This document shows positions 1 to 7,156 of a DNA stretch of 8,361 nt, in pieces (position 1 is the first letter of the stretch; every line of letters starts with the position of its first letter). Source of the stretch: an uncultured Mailhella sp. (lineage in GTDB: Bacteria > Desulfobacterota > Desulfovibrionia > Desulfovibrionales > Desulfovibrionaceae); contig CALUWZ010000071.1 in the NCBI GenBank assembly GCA_944324625.1, positions 1-8,361 on the forward strand, read 5' to 3'. Below the pieces are notes generated by a model. That model was given only the letters and a program-made list of their open reading frames with translations, did no database searches and had not been told where the DNA came from. A program made the position numbers and the translations under genes.

Positions 1-259
1 AAAATATCATTGTCCTTATATATATTGCGAAGGCGGTGCGCATCTTGCGCAGGCACTTTTGAAGGAAGGGCTTGCGGACAGGCTTGTACTGTATCTTGCG
101 CCGACGGTTTTGGGAGATGATACGGCCAAAAACGTTTTCAGCGGCAACAGTGTGCTGACCATGCAGGAAGCATACCGCTTCAGTATGGAAAAATTTGAAA
201 AAGTAGGCGAAGATCTGCATATTTATTTGAAAACGGAGAAAACATGTTCACGGGATTGA
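1..259 (+). CDS. ribD: RibD C-terminal fragment: 5-amino-6-(5-phosphoribosylamino)uracil reductase domain (5' end outside window)
   Basis: The open frame enters from the left edge, with its first whole codon at base 2, and ends at TGA 257-259, so about 85 C-terminal residues are visible. They contain the reductase-domain signature CEGGAHLAQALLKEGLADRL followed by LYLAPTVLGDD, which is typical of the RibD/RibG reductase half (dihydrofolate-reductase-like fold). Full-length RibD is usually about 360-380 residues, with an N-terminal zinc deaminase domain that would lie upstream. The enzyme deaminates, then reduces with NADPH, the pyrimidine intermediate made from GTP during cytoplasmic riboflavin synthesis. 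A TTG at 59 could be mistaken for a start, but the conserved motif begins upstream of it, so this is a truncated view of a longer gene. The 3' end overlaps ribE by 16 nt in another frame, which supports co-translation. A reductase-only protein cannot be excluded from what is visible. Confidence 0.9.
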   Translation, partial: KYHCPYIYCEGGAHLAQALLKEGLADRLVLYLAPTVLGDDTAKNVFSGNSVLTMQEAYRFSMEKFEKVGEDLHIYLKTEKTCSRD

Positions 260-894
260 TTGAAGGGCTTGGAGAAATTGTTTCTGTCCAAAAAATGGGG
301 GCGGATTTGAGGCTCGGCATTAAACCGCTTTTTGCCTTTGAAAATCCTGTCATCGGCGAATCCGTGGCAGTAAACGGTACGTGTCTTACCGTGGAAACGG
401 CAAAAAATTCTTTGCTGACTTTTTATGCTTCCAAGGAAACTCTGTCCTGTTCCAATATTTCGCTGCTGAATGCAAAAAGCATTGTCAATCTGGAGCGGGC
501 GCTTGCCTTGGGAAGCAGGCTTGGCGGTCACCTTGTCAGCGGTCACGTAGATACCGTGGGGACGGTGCTTTCCATTGAAGAAATAGGCCAGTCAAGGGCT
601 GTCACCATAGGCTTTGACAGTTCATGGGCTGAATATGTCATTCCGAAAGGTTCCGTGGCTCTTGACGGAATAAGCCTTACGGTAAATACTTGCGGATTTG
701 ATTTTTTAACGGTAAATGTAATTCCTGAAACGTGGAAGGTGACAACCGCTGCCCGCTGGAATGCGGGGCAGAAAATTAATATTGAAACGGATATGATCGG
801 AAAATATATACTCCGATCCCGTTATTTGGAAGAAAATAAACCGAAAAAAAGCGGCATTACCGAAGATTTCCTTCGGGAGAACGGCTTTTTTTGA
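244..894 (+). CDS. ribE: Riboflavin synthase, alpha subunit
   Basis: This enzyme dismutates two 6,7-dimethyl-8-ribityllumazine molecules into riboflavin and the pyrimidine that RibH reuses. The 216-residue product shows the family's internal duplication. The first lumazine-binding barrel (about 1-93) opens with the diagnostic MFTGLIE and carries VNGTCLTV (43-50, with Cys47). The second barrel (about 94-195) opens with [10 protein letters not shown] (94-103) and repeats the pattern as [10 protein letters not shown]. The length matches the usual 200-220. The ATG at 244 is preceded by GGAG at 235-238 inside the end of ribD, and MFTG is the conserved N-terminus, so the start is secure. The gene overlaps ribD by 16 nt and ends 14 nt before the ribBA ATG. 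In the second barrel the more common IPHT reads IPET. The last 20 or so residues form a charged tail outside the barrels. The symbol is ribE in E. coli usage (ribC in some literature). Confidence 0.96.
   Translation: MFTGLIEGLGEIVSVQKMGADLRLGIKPLFAFENPVIGESVAVNGTCLTVETAKNSLLTFYASKETLSCSNISLLNAKSIVNLERALALGSRLGGHLVSGHVDTVGTVLSIEEIGQSRAVTIGFDSSWAEYVIPKGSVALDGISLTVNTCGFDFLTVNVIPETWKVTTAARWNAGQKINIETDMIGKYILRSRYLEENKPKKSGITEDFLRENGFF
860..892 (+). other. Small inverted repeat followed by a T run at the end of ribE
   Basis: CCGAAG (860-865) and CTTCGG (871-876) form a perfect 6-bp stem with a 5-nt loop. Seven T residues follow at 886-892 and run into the ribE stop codon. The stem and T run are separated by 9 nt (877-885), too far for a canonical intrinsic terminator, and the stem lies inside coding sequence. 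It may be a weak pause or attenuation site between ribE and ribBA, or chance. The next gene follows at once and must be transcribed through it. Confidence 0.2.
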
Positions 895-895
895 T

Positions 896-901
896 AAGAG
901 A
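896..901 (+). promoter_or_regulatory. Weak ribosome binding site of ribBA
   Basis: AAGAGA lies 7 nt upstream of the ATG at 909. It supports ATG 909 over the in-frame TTG at 891. The protein alignment agrees: [12 protein letters not shown] from the ATG looks like a normal RibBA N-terminus, whereas the TTG would add six unrelated residues. A GGGAG at 875-879 could serve the TTG, so the choice rests mainly on the protein. Confidence 0.45.
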
Positions 902-908
902 TACAAAT

Positions 909-2147
909 ATGGCCATTTGCAGTATTGAAGAAGCGATTGAAGATTTTAAACAAGGAAAAATGATTATCCTTGCGGATGATGAGGACAGGGAAAACGAAGG
1001 CGATCTTACTATAGCCGCCGAATTCGTAACTCCCGAGGCTATTAATTTTATGGCAAAATACGGCCGCGGCCTTATTTGCCTGCCTATGGAAAACGAGCTG
1101 GCGGACAAACTGGAACTTCCGCTTATGACCAAAAGAAACGGTTCCAAGTTCGGCACCAACTTCACCGTGTCCATTGAGGCGCGGGAGGGCGTAACCACGG
1201 GCATTTCCGCCCATGACAGGGCCCATACAATTTTAACCGCCGTCAATCCTCAAAGCACGGCAAGAGATATTGTGACGCCGGGGCATATTTTCCCCCTGCG
1301 TGCGCATCCCGGCGGCGTGCTTATGCGTGCGGGCCAGACAGAAGGCAGCGTTGATCTTGCCAAGCTTGCAGGTCTGACCCCTGCGGCTGTAATCTGCGAA
1401 ATTATGAACGATGACGGCACAATGTCCAGAATGCCCGATCTTGAAAAATTTGCTGCTGAGCACAATATCAAAATCGCCACGGTAAAGGATATTATTCAGT
1501 ATCGTCTGAAAAAAGGGCAGGTAGCCGTAAAGCGTGTTGCGGAAGCCAATATGCCGACTGCATTCGGGGATTTTAAAATCATTGCCTATGAAAATTCCCT
1601 TGACAATCATACCCATATTGCCCTTGTCAAAGGTGACGTTACCACGCCTGAGCCTGTTCTTATCCGCGTACACAGCGAATGCCTGACCGGTGATGTTTTT
1701 GCGTCCATGCGCTGCGACTGCGGAGGCCAGCTCCATTCAGCCATGGCACAGATCGAAAAAGAAGGAAGAGGCGTTATTTTGTACATGCGTCAGGAAGGCA
1801 GGGGCATAGGCCTTGCCAACAAAATCAAAGCGTATGCTCTTCAGGATCAGGGCTATGACACCGTTGAAGCAAACAATAAGCTCGGCTTCAAGGCAGATTT
1901 GCGCGATTACGGTTTGGGAGCGCAGATGCTTGTGGACCTTGGCGTGAGAAAGCTGCGCATTTTGACCAACAATCCAAAAAAAATTATCGGACTGGAAGGA
2001 TACGGGCTGGAAGTTACCGAACGCGTGCCCATAGAACAGACTCCCTGCCAGTTCAATGAAAAATATTTAAAAACAAAAAAAGAAAAATTAGGTCACTTGT
2101 TTGGCAACAGTTGCCGTCATATTCACGGTAATTACGGTGATTTTTAA
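909..2147 (+). CDS. ribBA: Bifunctional 3,4-dihydroxy-2-butanone-4-phosphate synthase / GTP cyclohydrolase II
   Basis: This 412-residue fusion supplies both riboflavin precursors. The N-terminal RibB-type domain (about 1-205) converts ribulose 5-phosphate to dihydroxybutanone phosphate and formate. It shows [10 protein letters not shown] (23-32, including Glu28), [23 protein letters not shown] and [12 protein letters not shown] (Glu164). The C-terminal RibA-type domain (about 206-400) opens the GTP ring. It shows the zinc ligands Cys258, Cys269 and Cys271 in HSEC-x10-CDC, then RQEGRGIGL (294-302), [12 protein letters not shown] and LTNNPKK. Both halves look intact. One oddity is that the position equivalent to E. 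coli RibB His153, a metal ligand in GGHTEA, is Gln143 here (GQTEG, codon 1335-1337). The rest of the active site is conserved, so a working variant is more likely than a dead domain. I chose ATG 909 over TTG 891. The stop is followed 11 nt later by ribH. A short His- and Asn-containing tail follows the last conserved block. Confidence 0.96.
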   Translation: MAICSIEEAIEDFKQGKMIILADDEDRENEGDLTIAAEFVTPEAINFMAKYGRGLICLPMENELADKLELPLMTKRNGSKFGTNFTVSIEAREGVTTGISAHDRAHTILTAVNPQSTARDIVTPGHIFPLRAHPGGVLMRAGQTEGSVDLAKLAGLTPAAVICEIMNDDGTMSRMPDLEKFAAEHNIKIATVKDIIQYRLKKGQVAVKRVAEANMPTAFGDFKIIAYENSLDNHTHIALVKGDVTTPEPVLIRVHSECLTGDVFASMRCDCGGQLHSAMAQIEKEGRGVILYMRQEGRGIGLANKIKAYALQDQGYDTVEANNKLGFKADLRDYGLGAQMLVDLGVRKLRILTNNPKKIIGLEGYGLEVTERVPIEQTPCQFNEKYLKTKKEKLGHLFGNSCRHIHGNYGDF

Positions 2148-2152
2148 AGGAG
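2146..2152 (+). promoter_or_regulatory. Strong Shine-Dalgarno sequence of ribH, overlapping the ribBA stop
   Basis: AAAGGAG at 2146-2152 begins inside the TAA stop of ribBA and sits 6 nt before the ribH ATG at 2159. It is the best-matching ribosome binding site in the window. It selects 2159 over the out-of-frame ATG at 2154. Confidence 0.75.
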
Positions 2153-2158
2153 CATGCT

Positions 2159-2629
2159 ATGTATCATATTAAAACTGTTGAAGGCATGATGGAGGCTAAA
2201 GGCTATAAAATTGCCATTCTTGCCTCACGTTTCAATGATTTTATGGTAAATTCCCTTATCGGCGGTGCTGTTGATTATTTGGTTCGCCACGGTGCAGACA
2301 AAGAGGATTTGACCATTGTCCGCGTGCCCGGTGCTTTTGAAATGCCCATTGTGGCCAAAAAACTGGCAGCCGGCGGCAAATATGACGGCATTGTAGCTCT
2401 CGGCGCAGTTATCCGCGGTGCTACGCCTCATTTTGATTTTGTTGCTTCCGAAACCACCAAGGGCCTTGCCCATGTTTCTTTGGAACACAATATTCCCGTC
2501 GGTTTCGGTCTGCTGACTACGGACAATATGGAACAGGCCATTGAACGTTCAGGCAGCAAGGCAGGCAACAAAGGCGCTGAAGCTGCTTCCGCTTTGCTTG
2601 AAACCCTGCAAGTTCTCAAACAATTATAG
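2159..2629 (+). CDS. ribH: 6,7-dimethyl-8-ribityllumazine synthase
   Basis: This is the penultimate enzyme of riboflavin synthesis. It condenses the ribityl-aminopyrimidine with dihydroxybutanone phosphate from RibBA, and forms pentamers or icosahedral 60-mers in this family. The 156-residue length is typical. Visible motifs in order are ASRFND (22-27, substrate stacking on Phe), VPGAFEMP (56-63), [14 protein letters not shown] (82-95, with the likely catalytic His91), then [13 protein letters not shown] and [14 protein letters not shown], which carries the phosphate-binding region. All the usual active-site blocks are present, so I expect full activity. Its product feeds RibE encoded upstream, and the riboflavin genes end here. 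nusB follows after 8 nt, the common ribH-nusB adjacency. Confidence 0.97.
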   Translation: MYHIKTVEGMMEAKGYKIAILASRFNDFMVNSLIGGAVDYLVRHGADKEDLTIVRVPGAFEMPIVAKKLAAGGKYDGIVALGAVIRGATPHFDFVASETTKGLAHVSLEHNIPVGFGLLTTDNMEQAIERSGSKAGNKGAEAASALLETLQVLKQL

Positions 2630-2637
2630 GAAATTTT

Positions 2638-3081
2638 ATGCAAAACAATAAAAATGTTCCCCGCCGCTTATCAAGAATGAAAGCCTTTCAGTTCCTTTAC
2701 GGTCTTGAATTTGGCGATATCAAATCCGTGCAGGCTTTGGAACAGAGCTATAAAAATTTTCCCAATCAGGAAGGCGGAGAAGAAAATATCTGCGAAGGCT
2801 TTACTTGGGAACTGATTGTGGGCGTATGGCAGCATTCCGAACAACTTGATGACATTATTCGGCAGTATTCCAAAAAATGGCGTCTTGACAGGGTAGGCAA
2901 GGTGGAACTTTGCCTTTTGCGTCTTGCAATTTTTGAAATTGCCTTCAGGCATGACATTCCTGCAAAAGTTGCAATCAATGAAGCTTTGGAACTGAATAAA
3001 ATCTTTGGGGAAGAACGTTCCCAAGCCTTTATTAACGGGATATTGGACAACTATTCAAAATCTCTTGAAGAAAAAAAATGA
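2638..3081 (+). CDS. nusB: Transcription antitermination factor NusB
   Basis: NusB pairs with ribosomal protein S10 (NusE), binds boxA RNA and helps RNA polymerase read through rRNA operons. The 147-residue all-helical product has the N-terminal RRLSRMKAFQFLYGLEFG block (arginine-rich, RNA-binding side). It also has the C-terminal family signature LDRVGKVELCLLRLAIFE and VAINEALELNKIFGEE, ending FINGILDNYSK. The length matches the family (about 135-160). The ATG at 2638 is preceded by TAGGAAA, which overlaps the ribH stop codon. The position between ribH and leuS fits a housekeeping operon; there is no direct functional link to riboflavin beyond shared transcription. The last residues are a lysine-rich tail encoded by an A run (3071-3078) that abuts the stop. 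Confidence 0.95.
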   Translation: MQNNKNVPRRLSRMKAFQFLYGLEFGDIKSVQALEQSYKNFPNQEGGEENICEGFTWELIVGVWQHSEQLDDIIRQYSKKWRLDRVGKVELCLLRLAIFEIAFRHDIPAKVAINEALELNKIFGEERSQAFINGILDNYSKSLEEKK

Positions 3082-3083
3082 GG
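3079..3083 (+). promoter_or_regulatory. Ribosome binding site of leuS, overlapping the nusB stop
   Basis: TGAGG covers the nusB stop codon and lies 8 nt upstream of ATG 3092. It supports 3092 as the leuS start. The open frame extends upstream to 3005 but those residues are the out-of-frame shadow of nusB. Nearby ATGs at 3078 and 3085 are in other frames. Confidence 0.6.
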
Positions 3084-3091
3084 TATGGTTT

Positions 3092-5599
3092 ATGGCATTG
3101 CCAAGTCGTTATGATGCAGAATCCATTGAATTGAAATGGCAGCAATATTGGGCAGACAACAACAGTTTTCACTGTGAAATCGATAAAAGCCGTCCGAAAT
3201 ATTATGTACTTGAAATGTTTCCCTATCCTTCAGGAAACATTCACATGGGCCACGTAAGAAACTATTCCATCGGCGACGTGGTGGCCCGTTTCCGCCGCAT
3301 GCAGGGCTACAATGTTCTGCATCCTATGGGCTGGGACGCGTTCGGACTTCCTGCGGAAAATGCGGCCATAAAACACAATATTCATCCCGGTGCATGGACT
3401 TATTCCAATATTGACAATATGCGCAGCCAGCTCAAAAGACTTGGTTATTCCTATGACTGGAGAAGGGAAGTTGCCACCTGTCATCCCAAATATTACAAAT
3501 GGGAACAGGAATTTTTCCTCAAATGGCTGGAAAAAGGCCTTGTGTACCGCAAAAAAGCTCCGCAGAACTGGTGCCCGACCTGTCATACCGTGCTTGCCAA
3601 CGAACAGGTTGAAGACGGAAAATGCTGGCGCTGCGACAGCGTTGTGGAACAAAAAGAACTGACCCAGTGGTTTTTGAAAATCACCGATTATGCCGATGAA
3701 CTTCTTGCCGATCTCAAAAAACTGGAAGGCGGCTGGCCTGACCGCGTGCTTTCCATGCAGAACAACTGGATCGGAAAGTCTGTGGGGGCCGAGGCAGCAT
3801 TCAAGCTTGAAAACGGCAAAGGCGAAATCAAAATTTTCACCACCCGTCCGGACACCATTTTCGGCGTAACGTTCATGACGCTGGCTCCTGAGCATCCTAT
3901 TGTGGACAGCCTTATTTCAGGCGTTGAAAACGAAGCGGAAATCCGTGCGTTCATTACCAAAACACGCAATATGGACAGAATTGCCCGTCAGTCCGATTCC
4001 CTTGAAAAAGAAGGTATTTTTACGGGTTCTTACTGCATAAATCCGTTTACGGGCGAAAAAGTTCCCGTATGGCTCGGCAATTTTGTTCTTGCCGAATACG
4101 GCACGGGTGCCGTTATGGCAGTTCCTGCCCATGACCAGCGTGATTTCGAATTTGCCAAAAAATATCATATTCCCATGAAAGCCGTTATTTCTGCTGACGG
4201 CAAAGAAATTGACCCCGCCGATTTTGAATGTGCTTACACGGAACCCGGCATTATGATTAATTCCGGCGAATTTTCAGGCACTCCCAATGAAGAAGGCAAG
4301 GCAAAAATTATTGAAGCCTTGGAGAAAAACGGTTTTGGCAAAAAAACAGTCAACTTCCGTCTGCGTGACTGGAATATTTCCCGTCAGCGTTATTGGGGAG
4401 CTCCCATTCCTGTTGTTTATTGCGAAGAATGCGGCATGGTGCCCGTAAAACAGGAAGATTTGCCTGTTCTTCTTCCGCTTGACGTAAAAACTCATGAAGA
4501 CGGCCGTTCTCCGCTCCCCACCTTTGAGGCGTTTGTGAATACAACCTGCCCCAAATGCGGCAGGCCCGCAAAACGTGAAACCGATACCATGGACACCTTT
4601 GTGGAATCTTCTTGGTATTTTGCCCGTTATACTGACGCAAGAAATGAAGATGCGCCGTTCTCTGAAGACGCGCTTTCCTATTTCATGCCCGTAGACCAAT
4701 ATATCGGAGGCGTGGAACACGCTATTCTGCACCTTCTGTATGCCCGTTTCTTTACAAAAGTTCTCCGTGATTTCGGCTATCTGCCCAAAAATATCGACGA
4801 ACCTTTCTCTAATCTTCTGACGCAGGGCATGGTTTTGAAAGACGGTTCCAAGATGTCCAAATCCAAAGGAAACGTGGTCGATCCTACGGAAATGATAGCT
4901 AAATACGGTGCGGACACCGTGCGTTTGTTCTGCCTTTTTGCCGCTCCGCCCGAAAGAGATTTTGACTGGAGCGAAGCTGGCATTGAAGGTTCATTCCGCT
5001 TTCTGCAGCGTGTATGGCGTTTGTTCCATGAAATCCGCGCCAATATTTTTGCCATGAAGCCCTGTTCTTCCGCTAAGGAACAGGCGGACAGCGAAGCCGG
5101 CAAGGCTATGCGTCTTCGTGAACATGCCACCGTAAAAAAAGTAAGCGACGATATCGGAAACAGATATCAGTTCAATACCGCCATTGCCGCAATTATGGAA
5201 CTTGTGAACGAAATGTACGGTCTTAAAGACGAACTGGCAAAATCCGAAAACGGAAAAGCCTTATTGTCTTCTGCCATGGCAACAGTCATAGCTTTGCTTT
5301 CTCCCATTACTCCGCATATCTGTGAAGAATTCTGGCAGGATTTGGGCCTTGAAGGAATGGCATGCGCACAGCCTTGGCCTGAGTATAAGGAAGAGGCGCT
5401 GCAAAAAGACGTGCTGACCGTTGTGATCCAAATCAATGGAAAGCTCCGCGGCAAAATTGATATTCCTGCTTCTGCTTCCAAGGAAGAAGTGGAAAAGCTT
5501 GCCGCTGCCGAACCTTCCGTTCAAAAGCATTTGGAGGGATTGACTATCCGAAAAATTATCGTCATTCCACAAAAATTGGTGAATATTGTAGCTAATTGA
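3092..5599 (+). CDS. leuS: Leucyl-tRNA synthetase
   Basis: This class I synthetase charges tRNA-Leu with leucine in the cytoplasm. The 835-residue product is close to the bacterial norm (about 810-880). The start MALPSRYD followed by KWQQYW is typical. The HIGH-type motif HMGH is at 51-54 after FPYPSGNI. A zinc-binding insertion carries Cys161, Cys164, Cys178 and Cys181. The CP1 editing domain (about 225-415) contains the threonine motif TTRPDTIFG (250-258) and AVPAHDQRD with Asp348, the residue class that positions mischarged amino acids for hydrolysis. DWNISRQRYWG marks the return to the catalytic core. Two further CxxC pairs (Cys444/447 and Cys486/489) could form a second metal site, which E. 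coli LeuRS lacks. DTMDTFVESSWYFARYTD and KMSKS (587-591) follow, then the helical anticodon-binding domain and the small C-terminal domain (VVIQINGKLRGKI). All catalytic and editing motifs look intact. lptE begins one base after the stop. Confidence 0.98.
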   Translation: MALPSRYDAESIELKWQQYWADNNSFHCEIDKSRPKYYVLEMFPYPSGNIHMGHVRNYSIGDVVARFRRMQGYNVLHPMGWDAFGLPAENAAIKHNIHPGAWTYSNIDNMRSQLKRLGYSYDWRREVATCHPKYYKWEQEFFLKWLEKGLVYRKKAPQNWCPTCHTVLANEQVEDGKCWRCDSVVEQKELTQWFLKITDYADELLADLKKLEGGWPDRVLSMQNNWIGKSVGAEAAFKLENGKGEIKIFTTRPDTIFGVTFMTLAPEHPIVDSLISGVENEAEIRAFITKTRNMDRIARQSDSLEKEGIFTGSYCINPFTGEKVPVWLGNFVLAEYGTGAVMAVPAHDQRDFEFAKKYHIPMKAVISADGKEIDPADFECAYTEPGIMINSGEFSGTPNEEGKAKIIEALEKNGFGKKTVNFRLRDWNISRQRYWGAPIPVVYCEECGMVPVKQEDLPVLLPLDVKTHEDGRSPLPTFEAFVNTTCPKCGRPAKRETDTMDTFVESSWYFARYTDARNEDAPFSEDALSYFMPVDQYIGGVEHAILHLLYARFFTKVLRDFGYLPKNIDEPFSNLLTQGMVLKDGSKMSKSKGNVVDPTEMIAKYGADTVRLFCLFAAPPERDFDWSEAGIEGSFRFLQRVWRLFHEIRANIFAMKPCSSAKEQADSEAGKAMRLREHATVKKVSDDIGNRYQFNTAIAAIMELVNEMYGLKDELAKSENGKALLSSAMATVIALLSPITPHICEEFWQDLGLEGMACAQPWPEYKEEALQKDVLTVVIQINGKLRGKIDIPASASKEEVEKLAAAEPSVQKHLEGLTIRKIIVIPQKLVNIVAN

Positions 5600-5600
5600 T

Positions 5601-6107
5601 ATGAATAAAATCTATCGCTTGTTTATTGCGGGATGTCTTTGCATATTGTGTTCCTGCGGATACCATGTGCAGGGGCTTTCCCCAAAAACAGGGGAATCTG
5701 TTTTTGGCAGCGGCAGCAAAACAGTTGCCATTGCCAAAATTGAAGATCCTTCCCTGTATCCGTGGATAAATTACTATGTGACCAATCAGTTTCATTCTGA
5801 AATGAATGCCCGCAAGCTTGCCCGTTTTGTAACGGACAAAAGCAAGGCTGATTTTCTGATGGAGATTTTGTTGCATAACCTGTATACTGCTGACAGCCTT
5901 ACTGATGAGCAGGACAGGACCATATTGAATACCATTTACATTACCATGGAAGTGCGTATTAAAAATACGGAAACCAATGAAATTTGGTCTTCCGGCTCAT
6001 TGACTTCCTCTCAAACGTTCCTGAGGGTATCCGAAGAACAGGCTGTTAGTGACGCTTTGCAGGAACTTGTTTACCGAGCTTTCAATGCCATGGAAAATAC
6101 GTTTTAA
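5601..6107 (+). CDS. lptE: LPS-assembly lipoprotein LptE (putative)
   Basis: LptE plugs the LptD barrel in the outer membrane and helps insert lipopolysaccharide at the cell surface. The 168-residue product starts with a short basic N-terminus (MNKIYR), a hydrophobic stretch, and a lipobox-like LCSC giving Cys19 as the likely lipidated residue. CGYHV immediately after is the typical LptE mature start. The rest shows the family pattern of short beta strands (VAIAKIEDP, ITMEVRIKN, FLRVSEEQAVSDALQEL). Length and position between leuS and holA both fit LptE, and the leuS-lptE-holA order is common in proteobacteria. The sequence is divergent, as usual for this family, so the call leans on context, the lipobox and CGYH. 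The signal peptide is unusually cysteine-rich (Cys12, 14, 17 before Cys19). No Shine-Dalgarno is visible. The ATG is one base after the leuS stop, so translation is probably coupled. Confidence 0.85.
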   Translation: MNKIYRLFIAGCLCILCSCGYHVQGLSPKTGESVFGSGSKTVAIAKIEDPSLYPWINYYVTNQFHSEMNARKLARFVTDKSKADFLMEILLHNLYTADSLTDEQDRTILNTIYITMEVRIKNTETNEIWSSGSLTSSQTFLRVSEEQAVSDALQELVYRAFNAMENTF

Positions 6108-6110
6108 TTT

Positions 6111-7145
6111 ATGATGCAGGAAGCGCAGCAAATAGCAGGTTTTTATTTTTGCCATTGCCCTGACATGCAGATGGCAAAGGAACATATTGAAGAAAATTAC
6201 CTTTCTTCCTTCGGTGAGGCATGGCAGCATGCCGAGCGCCGTACTTTTTGGCCTGAAGACATTGCGAATAATACGTTTTTTTCTGCACTTGATTCCAACA
6301 GTTTTGAAATAAAAAACAAAATTTTTTATGTGCGGGACTGTCATGACCTTTCCATGGAAAACTGGAAAAAAATTTCTCAGGCTCTTGGCAGACCCCGTTC
6401 TGATGTTTTTCCTGTTTTTTTTATCCATAACAGTCTTGAAAAAGGAAAACTGAAACTTCCTGCCGCAGTGCAAAAACAAAAGTGTTATGAATTTGCCAAG
6501 AAAAAAGGCTGGATTTATGAATCGGCCGGCATTACCGAGAATAATTTTGCCGCAATTATAGAAAAACAGGCTGCGGCAAAATACGGGCTCAGTCTTGCCA
6601 ATGATGTGATCAATATTTTAAAAGAAACCTTGTCTCCTGATTTTAATAGTATTAATAATGTATTGGCACAGCTCAGTCTTTTTGCGGGGCAGGGAGAAGT
6701 TTCTTCTTCCGTTGTTGCCCAGCTGACCAATTATACGCCTGAGCTCGGTTTGTTTGATTTAATTAAAAAAATTGAAACAGGAAATTCCAAAGAAGTTTGG
6801 CAAAATCTTCTTAAAGACGGAAAACAGCCCGATGAGGGGCTTTTGTTTGCTTTTATTGCAGTAATGATGCGTGAAATGCGTACGCTTTGGAAAATTAAGG
6901 CAAATGAGCAGGTATTTTTGCCAAGCAGTCAAATTGCCAATAAAACCAATATTGCAAACAGACTCGGCTTTACCAATATTTCCAAAATAATTTCTTTGCT
7001 GTGCTTTGCGGAATATTCCGTCAAGAGCGGGAAAAAATCACCTCTGGAAACTTTTGAGGAACTGATCAAAGACATTACCAAAATTTATGCCAGGGACAAT
7101 TCCGATCTTTCAATTTTGTTCAGTGTTTGCGACAGGGCACAATAA
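6111..7145 (+). CDS. holA: DNA polymerase III subunit delta
   Basis: Delta is the clamp-loader 'wrench' that opens the beta sliding clamp. It has a pseudo-AAA+ fold without ATP binding, and the 344-residue product has no Walker A motif, as expected. Length matches E. coli HolA (343). The N-terminal domain (about 1-130) ends with the KLKLPAAVQKQKCYEF segment. The middle region includes ELGLFDLIKKIETGN, a recognisable delta motif. The C-terminal helical domain has LLFAFIAVMMREMRTLWKIK, where delta interacts with the other loader subunits. Sequence conservation in this family is low, and the call rests on these motifs, length and position after lptE. The clamp-contact spot aligning to E. coli Leu73-Phe74 reads Ser64-Phe65. 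Two adjacent ATGs (6111 and 6114) are both possible. Neither has a Shine-Dalgarno, and the gap after lptE is only 3 nt. The gene looks more AT-rich than its neighbours. Confidence 0.88.
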   Translation: MMQEAQQIAGFYFCHCPDMQMAKEHIEENYLSSFGEAWQHAERRTFWPEDIANNTFFSALDSNSFEIKNKIFYVRDCHDLSMENWKKISQALGRPRSDVFPVFFIHNSLEKGKLKLPAAVQKQKCYEFAKKKGWIYESAGITENNFAAIIEKQAAAKYGLSLANDVINILKETLSPDFNSINNVLAQLSLFAGQGEVSSSVVAQLTNYTPELGLFDLIKKIETGNSKEVWQNLLKDGKQPDEGLLFAFIAVMMREMRTLWKIKANEQVFLPSSQIANKTNIANRLGFTNISKIISLLCFAEYSVKSGKKSPLETFEELIKDITKIYARDNSDLSILFSVCDRAQ

Positions 7146-7150
7146 AGGGG
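7144..7150 (+). promoter_or_regulatory. Ribosome binding site of radC, overlapping the holA stop
   Basis: AAAGGGG begins in the holA TAA (7143-7145) and lies 6 nt before ATG 7157. It supports that ATG over an in-frame TTG at 7127 that would overlap holA and add ten residues unlike the family's N-terminus. Confidence 0.6.
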
Positions 7151-7156
7151 CAGGCC

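Noticed and set aside
195..223. Promoter-like TTGAAA-17-CATATT near the end of ribD
   Set aside because: The -10 matches at only four of six positions and the sequence encodes a Phe/Glu/Lys-rich stretch that yields such matches by chance. ribE is translationally overlapped with ribD.
822..1246. Overlapping minus-strand open frames opposite ribE and ribBA
   Set aside because: They are antisense to strongly conserved enzyme motifs, show no recognisable family features and lack convincing start signals. The same applies to the other minus-strand frames, including long ones opposite leuS (3230-3895) and at 5997-6479.
3071..3078. A8 homopolymer at the nusB stop as a programmed frameshift into leuS
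   Set aside because: Slippage would fuse NusB and LeuRS, but both genes have normal ends and leuS has its own start signal, so the run is most simply a lysine-rich tail.
3005..3091. Upstream extension of the leuS frame
   Set aside because: The 29 extra residues lie entirely over the conserved end of nusB in another frame and do not resemble a LeuRS N-terminus. ATG 3092 with TGAGG upstream fits.
7127..7156. TTG start for radC overlapping holA
   Set aside because: It adds ten residues absent from the usual RadC N-terminus and has no better ribosome binding site. ATG 7157 follows AAAGGGG directly.
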